Part shown: positions 47,001 to 58,148 of the stretch, piece by piece | Layout of the letters: each line of letters opens with the position of its first letter | How positions within the stretch are numbered: the first letter of the stretch is position 1 | Origin: Anagrus nilaparvatae | Taxonomy: Eukaryota > Arthropoda > Insecta > Hymenoptera > Mymaridae | Direction: 5' to 3' | Length of the DNA stretch: 64,000 bases | NCBI GenBank assembly: GCA_022575985.1 | Contig: JAKSXM010000246.1 | Location: 12,480,001-12,544,000, forward strand | Made by a program: the position numbers and the translations under genes | The notes under the pieces: model-generated | What the model saw: the letters and a program-made list of their open reading frames with translations, nothing else | The model's database searches: none | Told to the model about the DNA's origin: nothing

Positions 47001-48186
47001 ATTAGCATATTAAAACGCTTTTTGGCTTTTGTGAAAATTTGTAAAGCTAAAAACTCAAAATTTCCATGTTATTTAAATGGAAAAATTGAGGTGGTTATAG
47101 GCACGTGTTTTTGCAAGGTAAAAGCAAAATCTTTGGAACTGGGAACTTTTTATGACCAAAACTTCACAAAAAAACTCGGGGAGCAAAGTTTTTCCACAAA
47201 GTCCAAAAATAGGTCCACTCTAATATACATCATAAAAAATAGTTTTCAGTTTATGAGAGTGTGGGTCCCATCAAGGTTTTGTGAGGAGACAATACTCAAA
47301 TATCGTAAATAAGCCTTAGAATTTTTATAATTCTTTGCGATTTATTTTCTTGATTTTATTTATTTGCTAATAAAATTAAATAAAATCTGAATAAAAAAAA
47401 AAATTCCTTAAATTTGCTTAAGTAGACACGTTTATTACAAACATCAGGGAAAAATGTAGAAAATAAATATTTTTTTTCATTTAATCGATGCTAAATGATG
47501 TCCTCAAAATTATACTCGAAGATTTTTATAATCAGAAATTTTATAAAGTCTTGATTAATTTAGTAGCTCAAAAATGAAGGAAATTTTAAGCGCTAATGTC
47601 TTTGCCTGCAATCAATAAATTTTCAAAAATTTTTTTTAATAATGAGGGATACATAACTTGATAAATGAATATAAGAATTAAAGATTCCAGAAATTTTAAT
47701 TTCCAGAAATCTCAAATCGAAAATTGTTATTTTTATCCACCTAATTCAACATTGAGAAGTTTTTATAAATTATTATATAGGTTATTATAATTAAATACAT
47801 TTAGTATTAAATATTTTTTACGCTCTAATTAATCTTTAAAAAAAAAAATTAAAATATTTAAATTATCTGTCTGGTTTGATATAATGATTAACTTGTTTAG
47901 TTAAGATATAATTTTTGTGTAAAAGTCGTCAAAAACTCCCTGATACAGTTTTCTAAGTAAAAATAAAGCCTTTTATGAAAATTAATTTTTCAACCCTTTT
48001 ACCTTTATTCTCCACCCTTGGCTATTCGGTTTTATGGTCTTTTTTGTTATACAACTCTTCAGAAAAGTCGTACACAAGGTAAATACATCAAAAACATGCC
48101 TTCTTAACCCTATTTTACGGTCAAAACGTGCCATTTTATTTTAATTCTGAAACTTCTTAGTGTTATTAGCTCTGAATTAATATCTG
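47001..48186. other. Gene-free sequence with short dispersed repeats
   Basis: About 47220-47450 matches 54400-54640 in inverse orientation, and the 47940 segment (gatacagttttctaagtaaa) matches 54187. No gene was recognised; the 123-codon frame at 46941-47312 lies in repeat sequence. Confidence 0.4.
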
Positions 48187-48842
48187 GGGGTTTTGCAAGT
48201 ATTTTTACTCGTAATAAAAAAAGGCTTTGATGATCCAGTTGAAGATTTTGGTGCTACTGCAGCCTGTACACATATTTCTGTAGCTTAACATTTACCAAGA
48301 TTATTAAAACCCTCGATTTAGAGACAATTGTTAAAAAATTATAGGAGTTATTTAAGGAACAAGATGACTTGGCTGCTGCATGTAATAGTTTTATGGGATC
48401 ATTAGCTGCTATTCTTTCATTATCTGATGCAAAAGCCATTTTACCTCCACAACCTTTGTCACAGGTTATATGATATTTTTAAAGAAACTATTTTTATGAA
48501 ACAAAAACTTAAATGACACTTCTTTTTACAGGTTTTGCCTTGGCTATGACCATTCTTAAGTAATTCTAGTTCTATATCAGAAAAGCTACGCTACAGACTT
48601 TGGAAACCTTAACACAAATTAATAATTGTAATTTAGCCACGAGACAGAAATGTGATCGAATAATTTTACAAGAAGCTCTTCGTAATCTTTTTCAAAGAAT
48701 TTTAATTGAACATGTCCTTGAAATACGAGCTGAGAGAGTGTAGAAAAATTTAATAACCGATAGTGATTTAATAATGCTGCAAAAAACTTTAATAGATTTG
48801 TTTGTTAAATGTCAAAAAAGATTTATTTGTACAAAATATTGA
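48187..48842 (+). pseudogene. BTAF1: BTAF1/Mot1-like HEAT-repeat fragment, decayed, with an intron
   Basis: Fragments in order read KKGFDDPVEDFGATAACTHI, KEQDDLAAACNSFMGSLAAI, ILPPQPLSQ, VLPWL*PFLSNSSS, KATLQTLETL, ILQEALRNLFQRILIEHVLE and KNLITDSDL. From memory of the family, this order matches the HEAT-repeat part of BTAF1 (TBP-associated factor 172, Mot1), which removes TBP from DNA. At least five stops occur, three at sites where tryptophan (TGG) is expected (TAG or TGA now), and there are two frameshifts. A 67-nt AG-ended intron (48465-48531) is retained, so the copy arose by DNA duplication rather than retroposition. The N-terminal and ATPase parts are absent. The functional gene must lie elsewhere. 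Confidence 0.62.
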
Positions 48843-49452
48843 TATTATTAATTTCATGCATGACATAATTATAAACTTTTGGTAAATATGTTTTTAATTT
48901 TGTTAAATTGTATTTATAGATTATATTAGAGTGTTAATTTAAATATTTTATCATACGAAATAAAAAAAATTAGCTTTTTACAATTTAATTATGTTTTATT
49001 ATTTATTTAATATTTTATGATTTATAATTATATGATTGCCTTTGCATGTAGCTAAATTATATATTTGGTTCCTTTAATTACACAGACCAAAAAAAAGTCG
49101 AAACCCAGAAGGTAGGCCTGACTGACGATACGTTATTTGGTGTTCTAAAACCATCTTTGCCATTAAAATTCGATTTGATTGTCCAGCTTCTCCTCAATCA
49201 CAAAAAAATCGGATACAAATAAATCCAGAGGCAAAAAAATCCACGCCTAAAAAACCCACGATAAAAATATACTCTAAAATTACACTATAAAAATTATTTC
49301 AAAAACTATTTAAATATTGATTAAACAACCCCGGGAGAAAATCGATCATGTATCCTATTTTGGAATATATATATATATAATATATCCTCTTTTTATCCTA
49401 TCATATATCCTTTATCATTTATCCTACTCATCAATATTTTGTCGAAAGTTAA
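48843..49452. other. Gene-free AT-rich spacer
   Basis: No feature recognised apart from a TA-rich stretch with tatcc words near 49350-49430, resembling the pentamer tracts of the Helentron array. Confidence 0.4.
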
Positions 49453-49740
49453 TTATATTTCCAGAATAAGATTATTGATTTCCTTTAATTCAATTAATTG
49501 TATTATCGGATGTAACCTAGCTATTAACATTTGTTCTATATAACTTAAATTACGTAATTCATCTGGTACTGTTCCCGGATCCATATTGTTATCTACAGTA
49601 AATTGGTTTGATTTTTTGCAATCAATACAAATGTTATTTTCATTTGTATGCATGTCATAAAATGATCTGTTACATCTAATACATTCTTGAGTGAAAATAT
49701 TTTGACATTCTTTGTCAAATAAATTTCCAGGGGGTTTAAC
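49453..49740 (-). pseudogene. Helitron protein relic, N-terminal zinc-binding/DUF6570-like region
   Basis: The minus frame reads upstream of its apparent ATG (49653): CIRC...CIDC cysteine pairs (ECIRCNRSFYDMHTNEN, ICIDCKK), then NNMDPGTVPDELRNLSYIEQ and MLIARLHPIIQL. This is the conserved start of Rep-helicase proteins of Helitrons, annotated as DUF6570. The frame ends after LKEINNLILEI, and the expected GGQYGY-type continuation, Rep and helicase domains are missing. It is a dead remnant but shows that autonomous Helitron-type elements existed in this genome and could have mobilised the non-coding units at 25.6-45.5 kb. Confidence 0.72.
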
Positions 49741-49744
49741 TTAA

Positions 49745-51120
49745 CTTTTCAAGGGAGTTTTTTAGAGTAAGAATTATGAATTTTTGGTCAAAAATATTTC
49801 CACTCAAAATTCATGTTTATCGTTCTAAAAAACTCTTTTGTAATATCTTGGAAAATCGGAAAATATGTTTGGTTGAAAAATTAAATATTATCCACCTAAA
49901 ATTCATTTTTTTCGCTTTAAAAAACCTTCTTATAATGAGAAAAGTTGATTTCTTCAAGTTTTTAGTCCACCATCTTGTAAAATCGGTAAATATGTTGTTG
50001 AAAAATTAAAAATTTTCCACCCAAAATTCATTTTTCTCACCTTAAAAACCTCCTTGTAAAGTTAAAAGTTAATTTTTTTAAGTTTTATGGTCCGCCATTT
50101 TGGAAAATCTGAAAATATATTGGGTTGAAAAATTTAATATTTTTTACCCAAAATTCATTTTTTTAGACTTTAAAAACTTCCTTATAATGTGATAAGTTAA
50201 TTTTTTAAAGTTTTTGAATTCACCATCTTGGAAAATTGGAAAATATGTTGATTTGAAAAATTGAATGTTTTCCACTCAAAATTAATTTTTTTCGCTTTAA
50301 AAAACCTTATAATGAGAAAAGTTGATTTCTTTAAATTTTTAGTCCGCCATTTTGTAAAATCGGTAAATATGTTGTTGAAAAATTAAATATTTTCCACCCA
50401 AAATTCATTTTTCTCGCCTTAAAAACCCCCTTGTAAAGTTAAAAGTTAATTTTTTTAAGTTTAATGGTCCGCTATCTTGGAAAATTGGAAAATATATTGG
50501 ATTAAAAAATTCAATATTTTTCACTCAAAATTCATTTTTCTCGCTCTAAAAAATCCTGTTGTAATATGAAAAGTTGATTGTTTCAAGTAGTTCAGTCCGC
50601 CATTTTGGAAAATCGGAAAATATGTTGAATTGAAAAATTAAATATTTTCGACCGAAAATTCATATCTATTGCCCCAAAAACCCCCTTGTAAGGTTAAAAT
50701 TAAATTTTTTTAAGTTTAATGGTTTTCTATCTTGGAAAATCTTGGGTTGAAAAATTAAATATTTTTGACCGGAAATTCATATTTCTTGCCCCAAAAACTC
50801 CCTTGTAAAGTTAAAAGTTAATTTTTTTAAGTTTAATGGTACGCTATCTTGGAAAATCATAAAATTTGTTGGGTTGAAAAATTGAATATTTTTCACCCAA
50901 TATTTATTTTTCTTGCCCTGAAAAATCCTTTGTAATGAAAATCGGAAAACATGTTGGGTTGAAAAATTAAATATTTTCCATGCAAAATTCATTTTTATTG
51001 CCCTAAAAAATTAAATCGCCTTCTAATATGAAAAGTTGATTTTTTCAAGTTTTTCAATCCACCATTATGGAAAGTTGGAAAATATGTTGGGTTGAAAAAT
51101 TAAAAATTTTATTAATAAAA
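49745..51120. repeat. Degenerate minisatellite, ~85-130 bp units
   Basis: About eleven units share the order: ttgaaaaattaaatattttc, cacccaaaattcattttt, tcgccttaaaaa, tgtaa-gttaaaagttaa, ttttaagttt, and ccgccattttggaaaatcgg. Units differ by several per cent, and shortened units occur near 50740-50960. Small frames inside it (49776, 50777) are by-products. It begins directly beside the Helitron protein relic. Confidence 0.8.
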
Positions 51121-51406
51121 ATGTTTTTTTCAACCTCGAATACCCCTAGGTAATGTGAAAAGTTCTTTTTTATTCGTAAGTATCGAAACTCTCAATATTT
51201 AAATTTTAAAAAATGTAATTTTTTGATGAGGAGTTAGATTTTTCGGTATTATTCTTAAATGTGAGTACCAAATGGGCTACAAAATTAATCAGTTCGTCTT
51301 TGTCTTATTTGAGACCATCTGTGAAATTTTTGAAGCCAATCGGCAATATCATTAAAGAGTTATCGTGCACACAAACTAGACATTCTGTCGCGGGAATAGA
51401 CTGAGC

Positions 51407-51716
51407 TCAGCTCAGAGCTTCGCTCAGTCTAATCAAATCATATCTACTTGGGAAAGTAGTTAAGTTCCGGTCATAGCTCAGAATAGTATCATAATTTTCA
51501 ACAAAGATGGAATTAATCCAATTTTCACATTTAACAGCATGGTGCGAGTGATCTTTGTCTACCAATTTAAGTGATAATTCAGTCATGAGATCCAAAAAAA
51601 ATATCCTCCAAAAGTCCGAGCAGAGTCGCAAAACTATGGCTTTTGTCATCCGCAAACTTTTTTTGTTTATTTTGACATTAATTTTAAGTACTTTCGTTCA
51701 TTAGACCTTGATGATT
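51407..51716 (-). pseudogene. Endonuclease fragment of a non-LTR retrotransposon
   Basis: An 82-codon frame contains ENYDTILSYDRNLTTFPSRYD, the last part of an apurinic-type endonuclease domain. It and the non-coding bases to 51716 match 1120-1437, so both are relics of one family. Similarity stops at 51716, where a possible LTR begins. Confidence 0.6.
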
Positions 51717-52527
51717 GTAATGTACCAAATGCCTAGACCCCTAGGATATGCAAATATTTATGAATAATGCATGCAAATAACAGTTTAATTCTACTTACTT
51801 ATATGTGTTTTGCATAATACACGCGCATAAGTATATAAAATACCGAAATCGCGATTTAAAGCAATATATTTATTGATACAATTATAAACTCCTAAATTTA
51901 GATTATTTAATAATAATCAAACATTACTCAGATGGCAGCACTTTCCAGCATGTATTCAATTATGCTGGCAGCCTCTTAAGTATTAATTTAATCTAAATAT
52001 TAATTTATTAGATTAAATATAAATATAAATTATATAATTCGTTAACAAGGAAGTTAATTAGTTCATAAGTACGTTAATTAGTTTATAAGTATGTAAATAT
52101 GTAATTTTGTTATTTAGATATTTTTATAATAATAAATAATAATAAAAAATAATTAATTAAAAAAGGATTAATGTAAAATATATTTAAAGTCATGTAATAA
52201 AAATAATTAAAATATTTAAATAATATAAAAACTTAAACATTATAAAATAACGAATGCGCGCGAAAAACGATATTCTTTCTAGAAGCTTCCAGAACAAATT
52301 TTATATGTAAAGATTCTAAATATGTGTGCGTGAGTTGCGAAAAGTATATAAGAAAGAGATTTCGCACATCACGACACACTTGTTCTGGAATCTCTGGTGA
52401 AGCAAGTTTGAAGGGATAATAGGAGTAATGTAAATAAATAAGGATAATAGGAGGGTAGGAATTAGTGCTCGAAAGTAGGAAAAATATATTTAATTATTGT
52501 AATAATTAAATTCGGAATTTCCCAACA
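51717..52527 (+). mobile_element. Possible solo LTR
   Basis: Starts tgtaatgtacc and ends tttcccaaca, fitting TG...CA, exactly where the homology of the preceding relic ends. It contains a TATA motif (gtatataagaaagag, about 52345) and a downstream cluster typical of a promoter. No target duplication is visible, no partner LTR or primer site was found, and the right boundary is a guess. Confidence 0.35.
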
Positions 52528-55309
52528 TATAAAAAAATTTTTAAACATCTTATTGATTGTTCTTAACTTAATATTACACTGTCTGATATATTTAGAGTGT
52601 AAATATTACGCCAAATATCAGCACGAGTATTTAAGAATTTTTTCATTGTCTGGAAAGGACGTATTATTTAATAATCGTAATTTCATAGCAGACGTAAAAT
52701 TAAAAAAAATTTTCATAATATACACTTTTAAAAAGGCACTGAATCAGTGGAAAGTAAATCGAATTATTTTTAAAGATTTTTTCAAGGAAATAAATTTTAA
52801 AAATGAATATTTTTTAGAAATAATTTTTTTCACTATAAGCTTTTTTCTTTAATTTTTAACATTTTTCATTGAAACTGTTTCAAATTTACAAATGTGTATT
52901 TTTATGTGAATTTTTGTTTTAATGGTTTTCACGGTATTTTTCGGGATGTCTGTTTTTGAAAAGTTAAAACAAGTTCAAAACTAATTGAAACAAGGATTTA
53001 GCATAGGTTTTTAACAATATTTTGACATTTATATGCTGGAAAACCTGTTTTTATTTTTTGCTTTTTTTCAAATTTTATTTTATTACTTTTTCTTGCATCT
53101 TAGGCTGTTTTTAATCTATGTAAGAGTTGAAATGGTAAATATTGATAATTTTTAGTTCAAGTTGATTGTTACATACAATTAACATGCCCGGAAATAATTA
53201 TTTTAATGCGCTACAATCATAGAACCCCTAGAGTCCCAATTTTTTAATTTTTGTTAAAATGAAGTAATTATACTTTTCTATTTTAAATATTTTGTCTATT
53301 TTATTTTTATCTCATAAAATATATTTTTTTATGCAAATAAAATTTGATTAATGATTATATGCCCAAATATTTTTCATTTTTATACGTTTATTTGTAAAAA
53401 ATTACCAATTTTTTCAATTTTATACAATACGTAATCTTTGACTTATTATACATATTTTCAAGCTTTAGAATTAAGTTAAGTAAATAATAAAGAATAAAAA
53501 GTAAAAAATATTGATAAAATTTGTTATTATGTTAATATTTTTATGATAATAAAAATTCGGTTGTTTTGTAATTGAGTAATTTATTCAAAAAATAAAAAAA
53601 AAAATACATTGTACAACTTTTTGATTAAGTACATAAAATTGAGAATTTAAAATTAAAATAAATAACTTAAATATGATTTTTTAATAATTTCAATAAAATG
53701 GTTAATTTTCAACTAATAGTCACGTAAGTCCATAAACCTGTGTTATTCTTTTGAAGTCTCAAATTGAAATTATTCTAAGTCTCGTTTGATCCCCCCTCCC
53801 CGCTTAAGCCGGACAAATTTGACCCCCTGCCTTAATTTTCAAGTTGGAAAATATATGTTACCCATAACCAAAAAATCACTCCAACAGAAATTTCTCGAAA
53901 GAGATAAAGTAAAAGTTCACCACGATTTTTATTTTATCACAATTTAATTTTACTTTTCAGTTTTACCATAGAACTATTGGTTTATATCAGGGTCCTGTGG
54001 TCAAATTGAAAATTTAAGTTTAATTGTGTATAAAAATCATGTATTAAATAAAAACTGTGGTACACTTTTATTTCATGCTTTTTGTGTAAAATTCTTTGGT
54101 GGAATAATTTTTTGGTTAGGTAACATATGCTTACATTTAAGTTTGAAATACTCCCTCTCTATAAATATGCTCCATGTTAAAAACTCTCCGATACAGTTTT
54201 TTAGGTAAAAATAAACTTTTTTATGAAAATCGAATTTTCACCTCTTTTCACCGTAATTTCCATCCCTAGATGAAGTTTTATGATTTTTTATGGTCATATT
54301 TGAAATCAGCAAATTTAAAAACTTTCTGATAGTGTTATTCAAGTAAAAATAATGCCTTTTATGAAGATTGACTATTCACCCCATTTTTATGCAAATAGCG
54401 ACTCTCTGAACACCTTTATGCCTGTAATAAACGTGTTTATTTAGGCAAATTTAAGGATTTTTTTTTTTTAGACGTTATTTAATTTTATTAATAAAAGGAA
54501 AAAGTCAAGAAAAAAAATCGTAGAGAATTATAAAAATGTTAAGGCTTTTTTATTTCAGGCACGATCAGATATTTATTAAGTATTTTATCTTCTGGGATCC
54601 ACACTCTCATAAAATAAATTTTTTTTAATATTCTTATAGAAGTATAGGACATGTTGTATACTTTATTGTTATTTATTTTCTTTTTAACTGATATTATAAA
54701 AATTTTCATATTTTCTCCATTTCAAATTTGACTTCCGGTCACTTAGTTGGTACAACTGTGCACGTCTAGTTCATTAATTAAGCTGCAATGAAAACGCATT
54801 TCAGTCTTGTGCAACTGCTTAACTTGAACAGCGAAGTATTTATCAAAAATACTCATATGGATAAGAGTTTTTTTTACAAAATCGCTAAATATTAGAAAGA
54901 AAAATTTTAGAAACATAATTCTAACCTATTCAAATTTTTTTATTTTTATACTTAAAATATCTTTTCTGGAGTTAAAATTATAAAAATTTTGGCCAAATTA
55001 TTTTAAATTTAAAAGAGAAAACTATCGGAAATGATTTTTTCGCATATTATTACTAATGTCAGAGAAAACGAAATAAAAAGAATTCTTGAAAATTTTATTT
55101 TTACATTTATTACCATTAACCGGGTTTCAAAAATGATATATTTTTTTTATTATAAGGCTTTTGTAACAAGGAATTATTTACTGTTAAAATTTTAAGCAAA
55201 TCTCGAATTTTTCTATTTTTAAAATAATTTTGTTTTTCATTTTTAGAAAATTTTCCACGATTGTTCAAGACTTCAATAACATTTAAATACGTTTAATTAG
55301 TTATTATAT
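52528..55309. other. Long gene-free region with scattered short repeats
   Basis: About 54187-54380 holds three diverged copies of a segment (gatacagtttttta, aagtaaaaataa, ttttatgaa) also present near 47940, and 54400-54640 is inverse to 47220-47450. Frames of 60-99 codons (52553, 54026) show no recognisable domain or splicing context. Confidence 0.4.
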
Positions 55310-55437
55310 TATTAACAGACTATAAATTTAAGTTTTATTAAAATTTTTTCGCACAATCATTCTTTCATATAGAATTCTCTTAATTTATTCAATATTTATT
55401 TTGTAAAAGATTGGCCTAAATTTTATCAAATAATTAG

Positions 55438-55476
55438 TATATAAACCCTGAGTTAGAGTCGAAATTCATATCAGTT
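55438..55476 (+). promoter_or_regulatory. TATA box and initiator of secreted-protein gene 2
   Basis: TATATAAA at 55438-55445 and TCAGTT at 55471-55476, spaced as in gene 1. Similarity to the gene 1 promoter extends from about 55310 to the ATG, so the entire core promoter was duplicated with the gene. Confidence 0.7.
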
Positions 55477-55530
55477 CAAATAGTTTTTACTTTTTGTTAA
55501 TTTGAAAGTAATTTATTATTTAAAATCATC

Positions 55531-57473
55531 ATGAAGCTTTTAAGTTGTTTCATCTTTGCAGTTGCATTATGGAGTAGCGTAAGAGTATTAATTTAATTTG
55601 AATTTAATAATTATTTTTCATATAAAAATTTATTTAACATTTTTTTTTAATCTCAATTTTTTTTTTTTAAATTAAAATTTTTTTTCAATTGCTTTTAGTT
55701 CTATAAAGCACATAAGGGATCTATTTTACGATAACAGATCTGAATTAAACTTTGAACATATTCTTAACTAAAATAAAATATTTTTTACTTATTTCTGAAT
55801 TTGTTTAATTCTGCGTGTTAGGTGTGAAATTGATTTTTTGGAATTAAATTTTTAATTCTAAACTTTAAATAACATATCAGATTTTAAACATTATTTTTTT
55901 TTTTATAAAATAGTATGCGAAAGCAGAAGAAGAAGCGTTAGTATTTCAAATTTTGGATAAAGCTGAAATAACTTTCCACAACATCCTGGACCCAGTTAGA
56001 GAGAAATTACGCAATTATTACTTCAATCTTCAAACCAAGGGATCAAAAATGGAGTCCGATGTTCGTGAATACACTCAAAAAGTTTTAGACATTGTAAGTT
56101 TTATTTTATAATTTAAATTTTTGTTTTTAAAATATTACTTTAATTTTTTAATAAAAACGAAGGTGAAACTCCTCGTATGGAACTTTAAAATATAAGTTCA
56201 AGCAACTTTTTATTTTTTAATATTAACGTATTATTTATACAATATTTAAATTGAAAACAAAAATTTTTCTTAAAATAAATTTGAAGAAAGAGTAATTTTT
56301 GCTTTCTACTTTCTGAAGGTCTAATTTTTATGACATTAAAAATAAAGAATTTTAGATAAAATATTATGTTTTATAGGTTAGAAAACCATACGAAGAAAGG
56401 TCAAAGAAAGCTGCAATTTTAGGTGTTGACATAAGCAAATGTTTTATAGAAGGAGAACATTTAAAAAAGGTGGTTTTAGGTTTGCAAAACAATGCCTTTG
56501 AATGTATCCACCGAAATGTTAACGAAACGAATGTTCATGTTAATGATTTGGATAAATTATACTTTGAAAGTTTTGAAAGAATGCATAACTTAAAAGAAGA
56601 TGCAAACAAATGTTCTAAAAATTCTACAACATATTTGGGAAGTGCTTTTTGTTTAGGAAAAGTAAGTAACAATGTTTTCCTATGATTTGAGGGATTGAAT
56701 TGAATTTACCAATGATTCTTGAGGGTTCAGTTTTAAAAATTTTAAAGGTTTTTAATAAATTAGGGGAAACAACCACGTATTATTTATATTACTTTTTGGA
56801 CAATGAAAAAAATGTCACTTTCGATAATCGAAAGTTTTTCTTCAAACTAATGCAAATAACATTAATTTAAGTAAAAAAAATGTTTTACAAAAGTTTAAAA
56901 AAATAGACCTAGAAACACCCCAGAATAACTATAAAAAAATTGCTGACTTTGCATTCAAAAATATTTTTTCGGTACATTAGCTTTGAAAGTACGATTTCCT
57001 GGCCGCTGCGCGGCCAAGGAAATCGAAATTTCTTCCTACTGTCCCAGAAAAATTTTATACAGCCTTTGTCCATAAATAAAGAATGACCCAAATCGCAGTT
57101 TACTATCATCGGCTTCGCCTCGGAATTTACGTGTGATTCGGGCCATTTTTTACTTTTCTGGATACGAGCCGTAAATATACTATTTATTTTTCAGTTATCT
57201 GCAAAAGCTACTTATCTTTCTGGAGAAATTGCAGCTAGAGCAACGCTACTTAACTTGTACATCACTAAGCAAGTGCTTTTACTTCCTGTAGATTTGAGTG
57301 TTTGCAATACTGTTTCTGATGTAAAAGCTCTTATGAAAGAAGCTCCAACTGTTTCTCGTGTAGCAGACGAATGTATTACTTCACTTTTAAGTGATAAGCC
57401 CAGCACTGAAAGCTCAGATTCACTTAATGATGCGAAATTACAAAGTATAATTGATAATACAAAACTTGAGTAA
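55531..57473 (+). CDS. Secreted six-cysteine protein of unknown function, paralogue 2 (four exons)
   Basis: Exons 55531-55578, 55914-56093, 56377-56661 and 57195-57473 join in phase 0 to 263 residues. The signal peptide is identical to that of gene 1 and AKA again precedes the expected cleavage site. All six mature cysteines and the NET sequon are kept. Exon 2 is one codon shorter. The C terminus is longer by about 18 residues (SSDSLNDAKLQSIIDNTKLE), which gene 1 loses through an early stop. In exon 3, 18 codons differ by amino acid and 8 silently between the paralogues. Intron 3 is longer because of a GC-rich insertion (56970-57180). AATAAA signals lie near 57708. Function unknown; duplication and fast change suit a secreted factor under shifting selection. 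Confidence 0.84.
56970..57180. mobile_element. GC-rich insertion in intron 3 of gene 2
   Basis: Gene 1 intron 3 reads straight from gcattcaaaaatatttttt to atttttcag; in gene 2 about 210 bp separate these. The insert has strong short hairpins (ggccgctgcgcggcc, cggcttcgcctcgg) and GC content above its surroundings. Ends and target duplication are not clear. The acceptor site remains intact. Confidence 0.6.
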
Positions 57474-57949
57474 GACAAAATTTCAAGTTTTTAATCATTT
57501 CAAAAATTAGAAGCTCAATATTTTAAGCTATTGAGTTGTTAATTATTTGCATTTCAATGCAGTAGTTCCTAGAAAGTAAGAAAATTATATTCTGTAAATT
57601 CTTTTACTCTTTTGTACGAAATTTGAAACTAGTAAATTAATCAGAATTTAAATTATACATTAATTTATCTCCAGTTATTTAAATAATACATTCTTTTTCT
57701 CTACAATAAATAAAATATTAATAAAATAAACAATTTTGTATTTTTATTTTATTTTCATAAAAATCCAGTTAATAACATTGCTAGAAATTAAGTAGATGTC
57801 GAAAATAAAATTTATTTAGCGTCTCTGATCAATATTATTGAAACTTATTAGGAGAGACTGCTATCTGTTAACCAAATTAGATAATGTGGTTATGGATCGA
57901 TTTGTTATATTGAAAAAATACTGCTAGGCCAAGCAGAAATGTTTTGAAT
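57474..57949. other. 3' UTR of gene 2 and spacer
   Basis: The 3' UTR resembles that of gene 1 and of the third partial copy up to about 57725, including paired AATAAA motifs. Beyond that nothing was recognised. Confidence 0.5.
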
Positions 57950-58148
57950 GATAGCAAAGTTTCTAGGGGTCATTTGTAAAAATGGACTTCGTTAATGAAA
58001 AGAGGAACCCTATAATTACCTACAAGGTGGTATAAAAATATTGAGATGATATAAAAACATCTCCATACCCACTTTGTAGGTAATTAGGGTCTCTCTTTTT
58101 ATTAATGAAGTCCATTTTTACAAACAACCCATAGAAACTTTGCTATCA
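57950..58148. repeat. Fold-back repeat with ~80-bp arms
   Basis: tgatagcaaagtttcta at the left is inverted at the right as tagaaactttgctatca. Between them, gtaaaaatggactt and taattacctac segments are also mirrored around a loop of roughly 45 bp. A single arm of the same sequence appears at about 59098-59165, so the family is dispersed. Confidence 0.75.

Noticed and set aside
46941..47312. 123-codon plus frame
   Set aside because: Sits in dispersed repeat sequence, with AT-rich codons, no domain and no splice or promoter context.
52553..52852. 99-codon plus frame
   Set aside because: Composition Ile/Phe/Lys/Asn as expected from random AT-rich DNA; no homologous copy or domain seen.
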